DNA of 6,535 bases, taken from Mailhella sp. GTDB lineage: Bacteria > Desulfobacterota > Desulfovibrionia > Desulfovibrionales > Desulfovibrionaceae. This document shows positions 6,482 through 6,535 of the stretch, in pieces. Made by a program: the position numbers and the translations under genes. The stretch lies in the NCBI GenBank assembly GCA_020024815.1, contig JAHHTE010000118.1:1-6535 (forward strand). The letters are read 5' to 3'. Within the stretch, counting starts at the first letter, position 1, and every line of letters begins with the position of its first letter. Below the pieces are notes generated by a model. That model did no database searches. It was not told where the DNA came from and saw nothing but the letters and a program-made list of their open reading frames with translations.

Positions 6482-6520
6482 TTTAGGGGGAAAACTTTTG
6501 AAAAAGTTTCTCCCCCTAAA
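6482..6520. terminator. Strong hairpin after the ribonuclease gene, without a T tract
   Basis: The outer arms TTTAGGGGG (6482-6490) and CCCCCTAAA (6512-6520) and the inner arms AAACTTTT (6492-6499) and AAAAGTTT (6502-6509) form a long stem, with A6491 pairing T6511 and C6510 bulged. The loop is effectively TGAA. It begins 10 bases after the stop codon, as expected of a terminator, yet neither strand has a T run after the stem. It is therefore either an atypical terminator or a structure protecting the 3' end of the mRNA. The right arm is followed by AACCCC and the window ends 15 bases later. Confidence 0.65.
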
Positions 6521-6535
6521 ACCCCTTTACAAAAC

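Noticed and set aside
6482..6535. G-quadruplex or telomere-like GGGGTTTTAGGGGG on the minus strand
   Set aside because: Only two adjacent G runs are present on that strand; a third C-run partner is used in the hairpin, so a four-run quadruplex is not supported.
1..6535. New defence or mobile system
   Set aside because: All six genes belong to recognised housekeeping or regulatory families, and there is no integrase, transposase, toxin-antitoxin pair, CRISPR repeat or attachment site visible.

Overview
This window is strongly AT-rich: codons mostly end in A or T, and the spacers are nearly pure A/T. It holds six protein-coding genes, one of them cut by the left edge. No rRNA, tRNA, CRISPR array, insertion sequence or prophage gene was seen. 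No gene-free stretch exceeds 300 bases; the longest is about 185. The gene types are bacterial. The GGGGG/CCCCC hairpin with AAACTTTT inner arms at the right end resembles hairpins I associate with Desulfovibrio-type genomes. Together with the low GC, this suggests an AT-rich member of the Desulfovibrionaceae, perhaps a host-associated one related to Lawsonia. That placement is an inference and is not proven by the window.

Left part (1-1579, minus strand): sbcD followed 3 bases later by the start of sbcC. These encode the two subunits of the SbcCD (Mre11-Rad50-like) nuclease, which opens DNA hairpins and processes blocked DNA ends. Only the first 119 codons of sbcC, including the Walker A loop, lie inside the window.

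Middle part: a divergently transcribed GntR/FCD-type regulator (1747-2412, plus) has a candidate promoter and a 15-base palindrome in front of it, and a clean hairpin terminator immediately after its stop. Convergent to it is fthC (2597-3181, minus), encoding 5-formyltetrahydrofolate cyclo-ligase, a folate salvage enzyme.

Right part (3341-6520, plus): a two-gene unit. The first gene encodes a small Icc-like calcineurin-type phosphoesterase. Its stop codon overlaps the ribosome binding site of the second, a Rne/Rng-family endoribonuclease. The ribonuclease has a complete RNase G-sized catalytic core, preceded by about 340 residues of charged, low-complexity sequence carrying six AT-hook-like basic modules. 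The unit ends in a strong hairpin that lacks a T tract. The most noteworthy points are the N-terminal tail of the ribonuclease, its coupling to the phosphoesterase, and the palindrome in front of the GntR gene. I saw no clearly new multi-gene system.
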